A stretch of DNA of 64,000 bases from an uncultured SAR86 cluster bacterium (GTDB lineage: Bacteria > Pseudomonadota > Gammaproteobacteria > Magnimaribacterales > D2472), in the NCBI GenBank assembly GCA_902558095.1, contig CACECP010000003.1:62001-126000 (forward strand), given 5' to 3'. The translations under genes were made by a program, and so were the position numbers. The first letter of the stretch is position 1; every line of letters starts with the position of its first letter. This document shows positions 1-10,619 of the stretch, piece by piece. Under the pieces are notes generated by a model. It searched no databases and was not told the DNA's origin. It worked only from the letters and a program-made list of their open reading frames with translations.

Positions 1-2
1 AT

Positions 3-938
3 TCAAACTTTAAGCATAGACCTATCGGACTTGGTCTAATGGGGTTTCAAGATGCCTTATACCTTCAAAATATTCCATACTGCAGTGATGAAGCAATTCA
101 ATTTGCTGATACAAGTATGGAATTAATAAGCTATAACGCTATTCTTGCGTCAACAGAATTGGCAAAAGAAAGAGGAGCCTACGAATCATTTGATGGATCT
201 TTATGGAGCAAAGGAATACTCCCAAAAGACTCAATTCAGATTCTTGAAGATAATAGAGGAAAGGATTATTTAAATGTCGATAAGTCAGAAACTTTGGACT
301 GGGAAGCTTTAAGAAAAAAAGTTATGAAAGATGGCATGAGAAACTCAAATGTTATGGCAATAGCACCAACAGCAACAATATCAAATATAACTGGTGTTAC
401 TCAATCAATTGAACCGACCTATCAAAACCTTTATGTTAAATCGAACCTATCTGGAGAATTTACAATTGTGAATCCACATTTGGTTAGAAAACTAAAAGAG
501 ATGGATCTTTGGGATGATGTAATGATAAATGACCTTAAATATTTTGAAGGTAGTCTTTCAGAAATATCAAGAATACCAGATGATATTAAAAAATTATTCT
601 CTACAGCGTTTGAGGTTGAGCCAAGATATATTGTTGAATCAGCCAGCAGAAGGCAGAAGTGGATTGATCAAGCTCAATCATTAAATCTTTATATTGGAAA
701 TGCTGATGGTAAAAAGCTCGATATTACTTATAGAATGGCCTGGTATTCAGGTTTAAAAACAACCTATTATCTAAGATCAATAGCTGCAACATCAACAGAG
801 AAATCAACAGTACAACAGGGAAAACTTAATGCAGTAAGTTCTGATGCAAGTCAGGATTCAACTGAGGAATTAGGGGCACCAGCGCCTATTCCGGACGCGT
901 GCTCACTGGATGATCCAGATTGTGAGGCATGTCAATAA
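3..938 (+). CDS. nrdA: Ribonucleoside-diphosphate reductase alpha subunit, C-terminal part (5' truncated by window edge)
   Basis: Class I RNR large-subunit C-terminal motifs ([30 protein letters not shown]-terminal redox Cys pair DCEAC); followed by nrdB. Confidence 0.93.
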   Translation, partial: SNFKHRPIGLGLMGFQDALYLQNIPYCSDEAIQFADTSMELISYNAILASTELAKERGAYESFDGSLWSKGILPKDSIQILEDNRGKDYLNVDKSETLDWEALRKKVMKDGMRNSNVMAIAPTATISNITGVTQSIEPTYQNLYVKSNLSGEFTIVNPHLVRKLKEMDLWDDVMINDLKYFEGSLSEISRIPDDIKKLFSTAFEVEPRYIVESASRRQKWIDQAQSLNLYIGNADGKKLDITYRMAWYSGLKTTYYLRSIAATSTEKSTVQQGKLNAVSSDASQDSTEELGAPAPIPDACSLDDPDCEACQ

Positions 939-957
939 ATTTTATGGAGAAATAAAT

Positions 958-2226
958 ATGTTAAATTGGGATGAATACGGAAAAGAAGAAAATTCAGCTC
1001 CACCGGTAACACCGGAAGTTAAAAAAGAAACAACTGCACCAAAAGCAGAAGCACAACAATCAGAACCTCCTCAGCCAGCTGAGACAGCAGTACCTACTAA
1101 GTCATCAGATATTAGTGAAGGATCTAGAGCAGCGGCGGCAAGAGAAGCTGTTAAAAATCTAGATGAAACAGCTGGCATGGAGGAACTTGATGAAATGATG
1201 GCAAACGCTGGTCGAGTTCAAGTTGATCAAAAAATGATGATCAATTGTAAAGCAGATCTTAATCAACTAGTGCCATTCAAATACGACTGGGCTTGGCAAA
1301 AGTATCTTGATGGGAGTGCTAATCACTGGATGCCACAAGAAATTAATATGACAAATGATATTGTTTTGTGGAAATCTGAAGATGGCTTAACTGAAGACGA
1401 AAGAGTTATTGTGAAAAGAAATCTTGGTTTTTTCTCAACTGCAGACTCGCTTGTTGCAAATAACCTTGTTCTTGCTTTGTATAGATTAATTACTAATCCA
1501 GAATGTAGACAATATATCCTAAGACAAAGTCTTGAAGAAGCTATACATACACATGCATATCAATACTGTATTGAATCGTTAGGCATGGATGAAGGTGAAA
1601 TATTTAATATGTATAGAGAAATTCCATGTGTTGCTAGAAAAGCCTCATGGGGTCTAAAGTATACGCAAGAGATATCAGATCCTGATTTCAAAACAGGAAC
1701 TGAGGAAACAGATAAGCAACTACTGAAGAATCTTATTGCATTCTATTGTGTGTTAGAGGGTATCTTCTTTTATTGTGGATTTACTCAGATACTATCAATG
1801 GGAAGAAGAAATAAAATGACAGGTACAGCAGAACAGTTCCAGTACATTTTAAGAGACGAATCCATGCATGTTAATTTTGGTATTGATGTTATTAATCAAA
1901 TTAAAATTGAAAATCCACATTTATGGGACGATGAAATGAAATCTGAAGCTGCGCAGATGATTTTAGAAGGCACCGAGCTAGAAATTCAATATGCAAGAGA
2001 TACTATGCCAAGAGGTGTATTGGGTATGAATGCTGCAATGATGGAAGAATACTTAAAGTTCATTGCCAACAGAAGGCTTACTCAGCTAGGTTTAGACGAG
2101 GAGTTTACCGGTGTTAGCAACCCATTCCCTTGGATGTCAGAGATTATTGACTTAAGAAAAGAGAAGAATTTCTTTGAAACAAGAGTTACTGAATATCAAG
2201 TTGGCGGCGCTTTAAACTGGGAATAA
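958..2226 (+). CDS. nrdB: Ribonucleoside-diphosphate reductase beta subunit; start placed at the internal ATG at 958
   Basis: R2 ferritin-like ligand motifs ([25 protein letters not shown]); ~90-aa low-complexity N-terminal extension. Confidence 0.93.
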   Translation: MLNWDEYGKEENSAPPVTPEVKKETTAPKAEAQQSEPPQPAETAVPTKSSDISEGSRAAAAREAVKNLDETAGMEELDEMMANAGRVQVDQKMMINCKADLNQLVPFKYDWAWQKYLDGSANHWMPQEINMTNDIVLWKSEDGLTEDERVIVKRNLGFFSTADSLVANNLVLALYRLITNPECRQYILRQSLEEAIHTHAYQYCIESLGMDEGEIFNMYREIPCVARKASWGLKYTQEISDPDFKTGTEETDKQLLKNLIAFYCVLEGIFFYCGFTQILSMGRRNKMTGTAEQFQYILRDESMHVNFGIDVINQIKIENPHLWDDEMKSEAAQMILEGTELEIQYARDTMPRGVLGMNAAMMEEYLKFIANRRLTQLGLDEEFTGVSNPFPWMSEIIDLRKEKNFFETRVTEYQVGGALNWE

Positions 2227-2229
2227 AAC

Positions 2230-2841
2230 TTGAAGCTATATTCAAGTCCTGTTGCACCAAGTCCAAGAAAGGTTCTTATCTTTATTGCTGAAAAAGGCAT
2301 AAAAAATATTGAAGTTGAGAACCTTGATATTGGTAAAATGGAGCACAAGACTCCCGAGTACAAAAAAATAGCACCAAACTCAAGAATACCTGCTCTTGTC
2401 TTAGATGATGGGAAAGTAATACTTGAAACTACAGCTATATGCAGATACCTTGAATGTTTACATCCTAAACCTAATCTATTTGGTGAAAACCCAATGGAAA
2501 TTGCAGAAATTGAAATGTGGTACTCAAGAGTGTCTTTTGAGTTAATGCTTCCTCTAATGCATGGCTTTAGACATACTCATCCTCATATGAGCGCATTAGA
2601 AAATCAGAACAATGAATTTGGTTTAGCTCAAAGAGAATTGGCAGTAAAGTCATTAGGCTATTATGAAGAGGTTATTGGCGAAAAAGAATTTATTGCATGT
2701 AATAAATTTTCATACGCTGATATACAAGCTGTTAGCTCTCTACAGTTTTTGGTAAGGCTTAATAAAATAGATATTAATGATTATAAAAATCTCAGCAATT
2801 ATATAAATACTATCGCTGAAAGACCTAGCTTTTCAGTTTAA
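2230..2841 (+). CDS. Glutathione S-transferase family protein (SspA-like); TTG start
   Basis: MKLYSSPVAPSPRKV thioredoxin-fold N-terminus, NSRIPALVLDDGKVILETTAICRYLE. Confidence 0.85.
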   Translation: MKLYSSPVAPSPRKVLIFIAEKGIKNIEVENLDIGKMEHKTPEYKKIAPNSRIPALVLDDGKVILETTAICRYLECLHPKPNLFGENPMEIAEIEMWYSRVSFELMLPLMHGFRHTHPHMSALENQNNEFGLAQRELAVKSLGYYEEVIGEKEFIACNKFSYADIQAVSSLQFLVRLNKIDINDYKNLSNYINTIAERPSFSV

Positions 2842-2865
2842 GAATTTAGTATTCAAATAACAATA

Positions 2866-3768
2866 TTACTTTTGATTAATTAGCTCAAAAAACTTAAGGG
2901 TTTGCTCTCCACCATTTTGGAGGGCTCTAGCATCTTCCATATCTGAGATTTTATCCCAATTTGCCTGAATGTTTTCTGGGGTCATATCTTCGCCCATACC
3001 CAATGAAACACCCATAGTTTCATGAATAAATATTCTTGAAAAAACGCCTGCACCCGCAGCCATTATGGCTCCGTTAGGGGCACTTTCACTGGCTAAATAG
3101 ATTACTGCTGGAGTTACATACTCTGGTTGTAAGTTTTTACCAAAATCTTCAGGTATTAGGCCTTCTGTCATTCTTGTATATGCAACAGGAGTTATGGAGT
3201 TCGTAAAAACATTTTTACTCTGACCTTCGATTTTAAGTGTATTCATTAATCCAACCATTGCCATTTTTGCAGATCCATAATTTGTTTGACCAAAATTACC
3301 AAAGACTCCACTTGAAGAGCTGGTAAATATGATTCGACCGTATTCTTGTTCTCTCATTATTGGAAAAACTGTGTGTGTGCAATTTAAGCTTCCTTGAAAA
3401 TGAACATCCATAACAAGATTAAAGTCTTCAAGAGTAACTTTATGGAAGCTCTTGTCTCTTAAAATACCAGCGTTATTAACAAGAATATCAACCCTTCCCC
3501 ATTCGCTCATGGTTTGATCAACCATTCCCTTAACAGCATCCAAGTCAGTCACGCTTGCACCGTTGGAGATAGCCTCTCCTCCTTCAGCCTTAATAAGCTC
3601 AACAACCTCTTCTGCTGCGTCACTAGCTCCACTACCATCAACACTTCCACCAAGATCATTGACAACAACCTTTGCACCTCGTTTTGCAAGCTCAAGAGCA
3701 TGTTGTTTACCTATGCCTCCACCTGCGCCAGTAACGATTGCAACCTTATTATCGAATCTTATAGTCAT
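2866..3768 (-). CDS. SDR family oxidoreductase (similar to the SDR domain of peroxisomal multifunctional enzyme/HSD17B4)
   Basis: TGAGGGIG cofactor motif, NNAG, Y-x3-K (TNYGSAKMAMVG). Confidence 0.88.
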   Translation of the reverse strand: MTIRFDNKVAIVTGAGGGIGKQHALELAKRGAKVVVNDLGGSVDGSGASDAAEEVVELIKAEGGEAISNGASVTDLDAVKGMVDQTMSEWGRVDILVNNAGILRDKSFHKVTLEDFNLVMDVHFQGSLNCTHTVFPIMREQEYGRIIFTSSSSGVFGNFGQTNYGSAKMAMVGLMNTLKIEGQSKNVFTNSITPVAYTRMTEGLIPEDFGKNLQPEYVTPAVIYLASESAPNGAIMAAGAGVFSRIFIHETMGVSLGMGEDMTPENIQANWDKISDMEDARALQNGGEQTLKFFELINQK

Positions 3769-3896
3769 GTTTGTTTCTCCAAGAGTTTTTATTGGTTGAG
3801 GCTATTTTAATCAAAAAGAAAGTTATTTACTATGATAGAAAATTGCAGATTAGATTTTAATTTAGGAATATAATTAATTATTTATTAAGGAAGAAT

Positions 3897-4895
3897 ATGA
3901 GCTCATCAGTAAAAGTAGTTGTAACAGGCGCAGCAGGTCAAATAGCATACTCTCTAATACCAAGGTTGGTTGATGGAAGAACCTTTGGAGATAAAAAGGT
4001 AGATTTAACACTAGTAGAGATTCCTCAGGTCGTAGAAAGACTTAAAGGGTTGGTAATGGAATTAGAAGACTCATATTTTCCAAATATGGGTGAAGTAACT
4101 TTTACAGATAATTTCGAAGAAGCGTCAAAAGATGGAGATTGGTTTTTGCTTGTTGGAAGCATCCCAAGAGGAATTGTCTACAACGGCAAAAAAATAGAGG
4201 AAAGATCGGATCTTTTGAGTATAAATGGTGGAATCTTTGTCGATCAAGGTAAAGCAATTGGCCAGCATGGTAAAGATGATGCAAAAATACTTGTAGTCGG
4301 AAATCCAGCTAATACTAATGCTTTTATTGGAAGAAATGCTGCCAATAAAGATTCACAGCTTTGGATGGCAATGACAATGTTGGATTCAAACAGAGCGAAG
4401 TCTGTTATTTCAAAAAAAACCAATACGAACATATCCGATATAACAAATATGATAATCTGGGGCAATCACAGTCCAACTATGTATCCTGATTCTGAAAATG
4501 TTCTTATTAATGGAGAGCTCGGAAGTACCATAATCAATGATATGACTTGGATTGAATCTGAGTTTGTTCCTGCTGTTCAACAAAGAGGAAAAGCAGTTAT
4601 TGATGCTAGAGGTGCCTCATCAGCAACATCTGCAGCAAAAGCTGCAATTGATACAGTTATAGCTTGTGAGAATCAAACTCCATCAGGTGGTTGTTTTAGT
4701 GCTGCTATAGCCAGTGACGGCTCTTATGGCGTCCCTGAGGGCCTTATTTGCGGGTATCCTCTTATGACCCTTCAGGATGGAACTATTGAAATTAAAAGAG
4801 ATATAACTTTATCAGACTTCGCAAAATCAAAATTCCAAATATCAATTGATGAACTGCTTGAAGAAAAAGAAGCAGTAAAACATCTAATGAAATGA
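3897..4895 (+). CDS. mdh: Malate dehydrogenase
   Basis: VTGAAGQIAYSLIPRL, GNPANTNAFI, IWGNHSPTMYPD. Confidence 0.93.
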   Translation: MSSSVKVVVTGAAGQIAYSLIPRLVDGRTFGDKKVDLTLVEIPQVVERLKGLVMELEDSYFPNMGEVTFTDNFEEASKDGDWFLLVGSIPRGIVYNGKKIEERSDLLSINGGIFVDQGKAIGQHGKDDAKILVVGNPANTNAFIGRNAANKDSQLWMAMTMLDSNRAKSVISKKTNTNISDITNMIIWGNHSPTMYPDSENVLINGELGSTIINDMTWIESEFVPAVQQRGKAVIDARGASSATSAAKAAIDTVIACENQTPSGGCFSAAIASDGSYGVPEGLICGYPLMTLQDGTIEIKRDITLSDFAKSKFQISIDELLEEKEAVKHLMK

Positions 4896-5353
4896 CAAAA
4901 AAAGAAAAAATCCTTTTTAGCTTTATTTCTAATATCATTGATGACGAAAAACCTGATTCTATAAAGATTCTTACTTCAAAAGATATTTCGAAGCTTATAA
5001 AAAGAATAGAAAAAACTAGTACAAAAAATCTTTCTATCTCTCCAAAAATTAATAACGATAATAGTCAAAACTACGACTTGTATATTGTATTAGATGACAT
5101 AAATGTTGTTGAAGCTGACATTGGAATTATAAAGAACTTGCTGAGTCAAAAAATTGTGGTTTTTTCAGACTTTAAAGAAGATAAAAAAATCGATGAAATA
5201 ATGCTTAAGCTTGGTCTTCAGACTGAGTTAAGAGATAAAACAAATAAATTAAAGTGCTTTTCATATAATCTCAAAACTTATAATAATAAAAGGTCTTGGA
5301 ATAACCCTAAAGGTTGGGCGAACCCAGAAAATTTTGATAAGTTTAGATGGTAG
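4892..5353 (+). CDS. Hypothetical protein overlapping mdh by 4 nt; possibly DUF6231-like
   Basis: ATGA overlap with the mdh stop; C-terminus SWNNPKGWANPENFDKFRW. Confidence 0.65.
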   Translation: MTKKEKILFSFISNIIDDEKPDSIKILTSKDISKLIKRIEKTSTKNLSISPKINNDNSQNYDLYIVLDDINVVEADIGIIKNLLSQKIVVFSDFKEDKKIDEIMLKLGLQTELRDKTNKLKCFSYNLKTYNNKRSWNNPKGWANPENFDKFRW

Positions 5354-5364
5354 TTTTAACTTAC

Positions 5365-6861
5365 TTACTCGCTACTTTTTAATTGTGGGAATAGAAGAAC
5401 ATCTCTGATTGATGATTGGTTTGTAAGCAACATAACAAGTCTATCAACACCCATTCCGACACCAACCGCTGGCGGCATTCCATGTTCAAGAGCAGTTATA
5501 TAGTCATGATCATAATCCATTGCTTCCTTATCACCAGAATCTTTAGCGGCTACTTGATCTTCAAATCTTGAAGCCTGATCATCAGGGTCGTTTAATTCAC
5601 AAAATCCATTTGCAAACTCTTTACCACCAATAAATAGCTCAAATCTATCTGCAAATTCAGGGTTCTCTTCATTTCTTCTAGATAGTGGTGAGACTTCAAC
5701 AGGATATTCAGTAACAAAGGTTGGATCAATTAGGTTTGATTCAACCGTTTCTTCAAAAATCTCTAGTAGCATTCTTCCAACACCCCAGCTCTTTTCAGTT
5801 TTAATCTTCCTATTATTTAAAAACTCTTCAAGCTTCTTTTGGTCTGTTAAGTCATCCTTTGTTAGATCTTTGTTATGCCCAATTACTAAATCTGAAAGTG
5901 TTGATTGACTAAAATTGCCTAAGTTTATTTTGACGTTATCCCATTCTAAATCTGTGCCACAAGCCGCAGCTTCAGCAGCATTTAAAATAATATCTCTTGT
6001 TAAATCCATTTGATCTTGCATGCTTGCGTATGCTTGGTACCATTCCATCATTGTGAATTCTGGATTATGCTTAGTTGAGAGTCCTTCATTTCTAAAACTC
6101 CTATTAATTTCAAACACTTTTTCAAATCCTCCAACTAATAATCTTTTTAAATAAAGCTCAGGAGCTATTCTTAAATATAAATCTTGTCCTAAAGCATTGT
6201 GTTGAGTAATAAACGGTCTAGCGACAGCCCCACCTGCTAAAGGATGCATCATGGGTGTTTCAACTTCAAGATAGCCCACTTCATTCATTTTTTTTCTCAT
6301 TGAATCAATTATCTTTGTTCTTTTTATGAAAACTTCTTTGGTTGAAGTATTTGTCATTAAATCTAAGTACCTTTGTCTGTAACGAGCTTCTATGTCGGTT
6401 AGTCCTTTAAACTTTTCTGGCATCGGTCTTAACGATTTTGTTATCATCTCTAAATCCCAAACATCAACTGTTAGCTCATCTTTTTGTGTTCTAAATAAAG
6501 TACCTGAAACTCCAACAATGTCTCCAAGATCCCATGTCTTAAAATCTTCATAAACATCTTCATCCACATTATTTTTAGTTACATAAATTTGTATGTCTCC
6601 AGACGCATCCCTCAATGTTGCAAAACTTGCCTTTCCCATTACTCTTTTAAGAACAATACGACCTGCGATAGAAATATTTTTTATATTTTTTTTGGCTAGG
6701 TCTTCTTTAGAAAAACCTCCATATTCATCATGCAAATTCTTTGCACTGTTTTGAGGTTTAAATGAATTTCCATATGCAGAGCCCCTATCTCTAAGTTGAT
6801 CCAATTTTTTCCTTCTTTCTTCAAGAATAGCTTTTTCGCCGCCTAAATTTTCATTATCCAT
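5365..6861 (-). CDS. lysS: Lysyl-tRNA synthetase (class II)
   Basis: YRQRYLDLMTN, FEINRSFRNEGLSTKHNPEFTMMEWYQAY, GVGMGVDRLVMLLTNQSSIRDVLLFP. Confidence 0.96.
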   Translation of the reverse strand: MDNENLGGEKAILEERRKKLDQLRDRGSAYGNSFKPQNSAKNLHDEYGGFSKEDLAKKNIKNISIAGRIVLKRVMGKASFATLRDASGDIQIYVTKNNVDEDVYEDFKTWDLGDIVGVSGTLFRTQKDELTVDVWDLEMITKSLRPMPEKFKGLTDIEARYRQRYLDLMTNTSTKEVFIKRTKIIDSMRKKMNEVGYLEVETPMMHPLAGGAVARPFITQHNALGQDLYLRIAPELYLKRLLVGGFEKVFEINRSFRNEGLSTKHNPEFTMMEWYQAYASMQDQMDLTRDIILNAAEAAACGTDLEWDNVKINLGNFSQSTLSDLVIGHNKDLTKDDLTDQKKLEEFLNNRKIKTEKSWGVGRMLLEIFEETVESNLIDPTFVTEYPVEVSPLSRRNEENPEFADRFELFIGGKEFANGFCELNDPDDQASRFEDQVAAKDSGDKEAMDYDHDYITALEHGMPPAVGVGMGVDRLVMLLTNQSSIRDVLLFPQLKSSE

Positions 6862-7959
6862 TTATATTCCTGCTTTAAGTGATGATTTCATAAAATCATC
6901 CAAATCTCCATTTAAAACCGCTGAAGTGTTTCCAGTTTCATGATTAGTTCTCAAGTCTTTAATTCTTGACTGATCTAATACGTAAGACCTTATTTGACTC
7001 CCCCATCCAATATCAGACTTACTATCTTCAAGAAGCTGTTGTTCTTCATTTTGTTTTTGTAATTCTAACTCGTAAAGCTTAGATTTTAATTGTTTTAATG
7101 CATTTTCTTTGTTTTTATGTTGAGATCTGTCACTTTGAGATTGGGCTACAACTCCTGTTGGGATATGAGTCAACCTTACTGCAGAGTCTGTTTTATTAAC
7201 GTGTTGGCCGCCCGCTCCGGAGGCTCTATATGTGTCTGTTCTTATGTCTGCTTTGTTAAGATTTATTTCAATAGAATCATCAACTTCAGGTGAAATAAAA
7301 ACTGACGCAAAAGATGTATGTCTTCTATTACCAGAATCAAAAGGTGATTTTCTAACTAATCTATGAATGCCTGTTTCTGTTCTTAACCAACCATAAGCAT
7401 AATCTCCCTCAACATAAAGAGATGCAGACTTTATTCCAGCCACCTCTCCATATGATATTTCAATTATATTTGACGTAAAGTCTCTGCTTTCAGCCCATTT
7501 TGTATACATTCTTAAAAGCATTTCTGCCCAATCTTGAGCCTCTGTTCCACCCGAGCCAGACTGAATTTCAATATAAGCAGATGAAGAGTCCATTTTATTT
7601 GTAAACATTCTGCTAAATTCAAGCTCCTCAACCATAATAGAAATTTCATTAACTTCTTTTGATATTTCATCCATTGAAGAGTCATCATTTTCTTCTATTG
7701 ATACATCTAGTAAAACTTGAGAATCAGAAATTTTATCTGAAACAGTCTTATATGAAGACAGAACTTTCTCTAACGAAGTTTTTTCTTTACTTAATTTTTG
7801 AGAAAGTTCTAAATCCGACCATACTTCTTCTTTTGTAAGTTGTTTTTCAATCTCGGCTAATCTGTTTTCTTTTGTTTCAATTTTGAATACATTATCTCTA
7901 ATCTCATTAACCCTATTGAGAAGATCCTGAAGATTTAATTTTAATTCTTGAAAATCCAT
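6862..7959 (-). CDS. prfB: Peptide chain release factor 2, encoded in one continuous frame
   Basis: GSGGTEAQDW, SPFDSG, GAGGQHVNKTDSAVRLTHIPTG; no internal in-frame stop. Confidence 0.96.
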   Translation of the reverse strand: MDFQELKLNLQDLLNRVNEIRDNVFKIETKENRLAEIEKQLTKEEVWSDLELSQKLSKEKTSLEKVLSSYKTVSDKISDSQVLLDVSIEENDDSSMDEISKEVNEISIMVEELEFSRMFTNKMDSSSAYIEIQSGSGGTEAQDWAEMLLRMYTKWAESRDFTSNIIEISYGEVAGIKSASLYVEGDYAYGWLRTETGIHRLVRKSPFDSGNRRHTSFASVFISPEVDDSIEINLNKADIRTDTYRASGAGGQHVNKTDSAVRLTHIPTGVVAQSQSDRSQHKNKENALKQLKSKLYELELQKQNEEQQLLEDSKSDIGWGSQIRSYVLDQSRIKDLRTNHETGNTSAVLNGDLDDFMKSSLKAGI

Positions 7960-7967
7960 AAGTTTTT

Positions 7968-9353
7968 TTAATTATTTTCTTTAATATATTCAAAGATTGA
8001 ATTATCTGTGGTGCTTAATTTTTTTGCTACTTCACTTTTATTTAGCACTTCAGTCAATTTTTTTGGTAGATTTTTTATTAATATACCAGCATTCTCAAGA
8101 GCTAATGGAAACTTTGCCGGATGTGCCGTAGATAGTATTATGGTGTTTCCTTGCAATTTTTCTTTGAATCTTTTAACTGCATCTGCCGCGACTGCAGTAT
8201 GAGGATCCATAATATAATTAAAATTTTTATGATAAAACTGCATACATTTATATGTAGAGGCATCGTCAGAACTGTAACTTATAAATAAATCAGATGTTTT
8301 ATTCCAAATAGACTTATTAATTTGTATGCTTTCTTCTGGAAATTTTGAATATAGCCTAGAGCATAAGTCTGAATTACAATCAAGATAAAAATCATAAAGC
8401 AACCTTTCAAAATTGCTTGCTACACTTATATCCATACTTGGTGATATAGTTTCATTAACCTTAAGCTTAGAATAATCATTGTTTCTAAAAAATCTATCAA
8501 GAATGTCATTAGAATTAACAGCCACAACTATTTTTGATAATGGCATGCCCATTTTTGATGCAGCGTAACATGCAAAAACATTTCCAAAATTTCCTGTAGG
8601 AACAGAAAAATTTAATGGTTCTGATAATTTATTCATTTTTAATGAGGCATAAAAGTAATAGCATATTTGACCTATGATTCTTACCCAATTTATAGAATTA
8701 ACAGCCAATAAGTATTGATCATCTCTTAAAAAAGTTCTCTCACGAAAACCCTTCTTAACTATATCCTGACAATCATCGAAGGTTCCACTTGCTAGAATAG
8801 GGAAAACATTTTCCTTGTTAACGGTTGTCATTTGCTTTCTTTGAATTTCTGACATGTTGCCTTCAGGTATTAATATAAAGCTTTTTATTAACTCAAATTC
8901 TTTACATGCATCTATTGCAGCTGAACCAGTATCTCCAGATGTAGCTCCAAAAACTACAGCTGTTTTATTTTGCATTTGTAAAGTTTTATTAAAAAAAGCA
9001 GCAGCTAATTGCAATCCAAAATCTTTAAAAGCAGATGTCGGTCCATGAAACAATTCTAATATTGAAATTGAATCATCAACTTCAAAAATATCAATCAAGT
9101 CTTTTTTATCAAAGTCATGCCAAGTGTCATCAAGCAGCGTCTCAACCTCAGCCTTATGAAAAGATGAATCAGTAAATAAAGGGACTATTTCTTTAGCAAC
9201 ATCAATAAAATTATCAAAATCTTTTAACTTATGTATATCTACTTTAGGCCAGTTATTTGGCATGTATAAACCGCCATCTTTTGCAAGGCCTTGCATTAAG
9301 ACTTGTTCAAAAGTTTTATCTTTATCTTTACCTCTAGTGCTATGAAAAAGCAT
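7968..9353 (-). CDS. thrC: Threonine synthase
   Basis: MLFHSTRG, FHGPTSAFKDFGLQ, GATSGDTGSAAI. Confidence 0.95.
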   Translation of the reverse strand: MLFHSTRGKDKDKTFEQVLMQGLAKDGGLYMPNNWPKVDIHKLKDFDNFIDVAKEIVPLFTDSSFHKAEVETLLDDTWHDFDKKDLIDIFEVDDSISILELFHGPTSAFKDFGLQLAAAFFNKTLQMQNKTAVVFGATSGDTGSAAIDACKEFELIKSFILIPEGNMSEIQRKQMTTVNKENVFPILASGTFDDCQDIVKKGFRERTFLRDDQYLLAVNSINWVRIIGQICYYFYASLKMNKLSEPLNFSVPTGNFGNVFACYAASKMGMPLSKIVVAVNSNDILDRFFRNNDYSKLKVNETISPSMDISVASNFERLLYDFYLDCNSDLCSRLYSKFPEESIQINKSIWNKTSDLFISYSSDDASTYKCMQFYHKNFNYIMDPHTAVAADAVKRFKEKLQGNTIILSTAHPAKFPLALENAGILIKNLPKKLTEVLNKSEVAKKLSTTDNSIFEYIKENN

Positions 9354-9355
9354 AA

Positions 9356-10618
9356 CTAATTAGATTCTATTCTTATTGATCTTATTTTATTTACAGATTC
9401 AAGATTTAGTATATTTTCATATAAATATTGAATTTCTCTTTCAAGAAAAAGATCAGTAATGACGATGATATGAGAAATGTTTTCTTTTAAATCTTCCTTG
9501 TGAGCTATCGACTCAAGAGCAATTTTCTTTTTAGCAAAAATTGAAGTTATTTTTTCAACAGCCTCAGGTGTGATATTAGATTCAATATAAAAATAATATT
9601 GAAAACTTAAACTCATGAAATCTACTAATTCAATATTCCTATTAGAGTCTAATTCTAAAATATTATCATTAGAGTTTGCCAAATTAACTAAATCAGATAT
9701 TACTCCTGATGCAGTTGATTCTTGACCAGCACCAGAACCAGCTATATGGAGAGTTCCTAGTAAATCTGTTTCTACCTCTATACCATTTCTAACGCTCTTT
9801 AAATTTGCTAAATATGAATCTTTTTTAATAAGAACTGGGTGAGCTCTTAATTCAATTTTATCTTGATTTAATTTTGAGACCGCTAGATGTTTTATTGTGA
9901 ATCCCATATCTTTTGCATACTTAAAATCAATTTTTTCAATTTTAGATATTCCTTCTATATAAAAATCATCTGGAGGCAAAGGTGTCCCGAAGGCAAGTGA
10001 TGATAGTATGCCAATTTTGTGTGCTGCATCCATTCCTTCAATATCAAAAGTTGGATCAGGTTCAGCGTATCCTTCTTTTTGTGCTAATTCTAGAGTTGGT
10101 TTAAAATCTGAACCCTCTTCCATATTAGATAATATAAAATTTGAGGTGCCGTTAAGCATACCAGCAATTTTCGTAACCTTATTCGCAGATAACTCCTCGG
10201 TGAGTAGTTTTATTATTGGTGTTCCGGCACAAACAGATGATTCAAATAAAATCTTGACACCATTAGAGTTAGCTTCTTTAAAAATTTCATCTCCATGGTG
10301 AAACAAGACCGCTTTGTTAGCAGTTACAACATGTTTTTTCTTATTTATGGACTTGAGAATCAAATCTCTTGCAACATCCACACCCCCAATTAATTCAACA
10401 ACAACATCAATATCATGATCTATAACATCAAAAATATCTCTTTCAATTTTAACAGCTCCAGGGTCACATTTTGGATTATCTCTTCTTGCTCCAATTACAA
10501 CAATTTCAATTTCTAAATTTCCATTAGATTTTATAAATTTATTATTGTTTTCAATTGTATTAAAAAGGCCTGTAGCTACATTACCCCAACCACAAATACC
10601 AATCTTTAATTTTTTCAT
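9356..10618 (-). CDS. hom: Homoserine dehydrogenase; start trimmed to MKKLKIGICGWGNV
   Basis: GICGWGNVATG, NGTSNFILSNM, EGYAEPDPTFDIEGMDAAHK; C-terminal ACT-like region. Confidence 0.95.
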   Translation of the reverse strand: MKKLKIGICGWGNVATGLFNTIENNNKFIKSNGNLEIEIVVIGARRDNPKCDPGAVKIERDIFDVIDHDIDVVVELIGGVDVARDLILKSINKKKHVVTANKAVLFHHGDEIFKEANSNGVKILFESSVCAGTPIIKLLTEELSANKVTKIAGMLNGTSNFILSNMEEGSDFKPTLELAQKEGYAEPDPTFDIEGMDAAHKIGILSSLAFGTPLPPDDFYIEGISKIEKIDFKYAKDMGFTIKHLAVSKLNQDKIELRAHPVLIKKDSYLANLKSVRNGIEVETDLLGTLHIAGSGAGQESTASGVISDLVNLANSNDNILELDSNRNIELVDFMSLSFQYYFYIESNITPEAVEKITSIFAKKKIALESIAHKEDLKENISHIIVITDLFLEREIQYLYENILNLESVNKIRSIRIESN

Positions 10619-10619
10619 C

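Noticed and set aside
3514-3810. + strand ORFs (98 and 78 aa) opposite the SDR gene
   Set aside because: Antisense shadow ORFs without family motifs.
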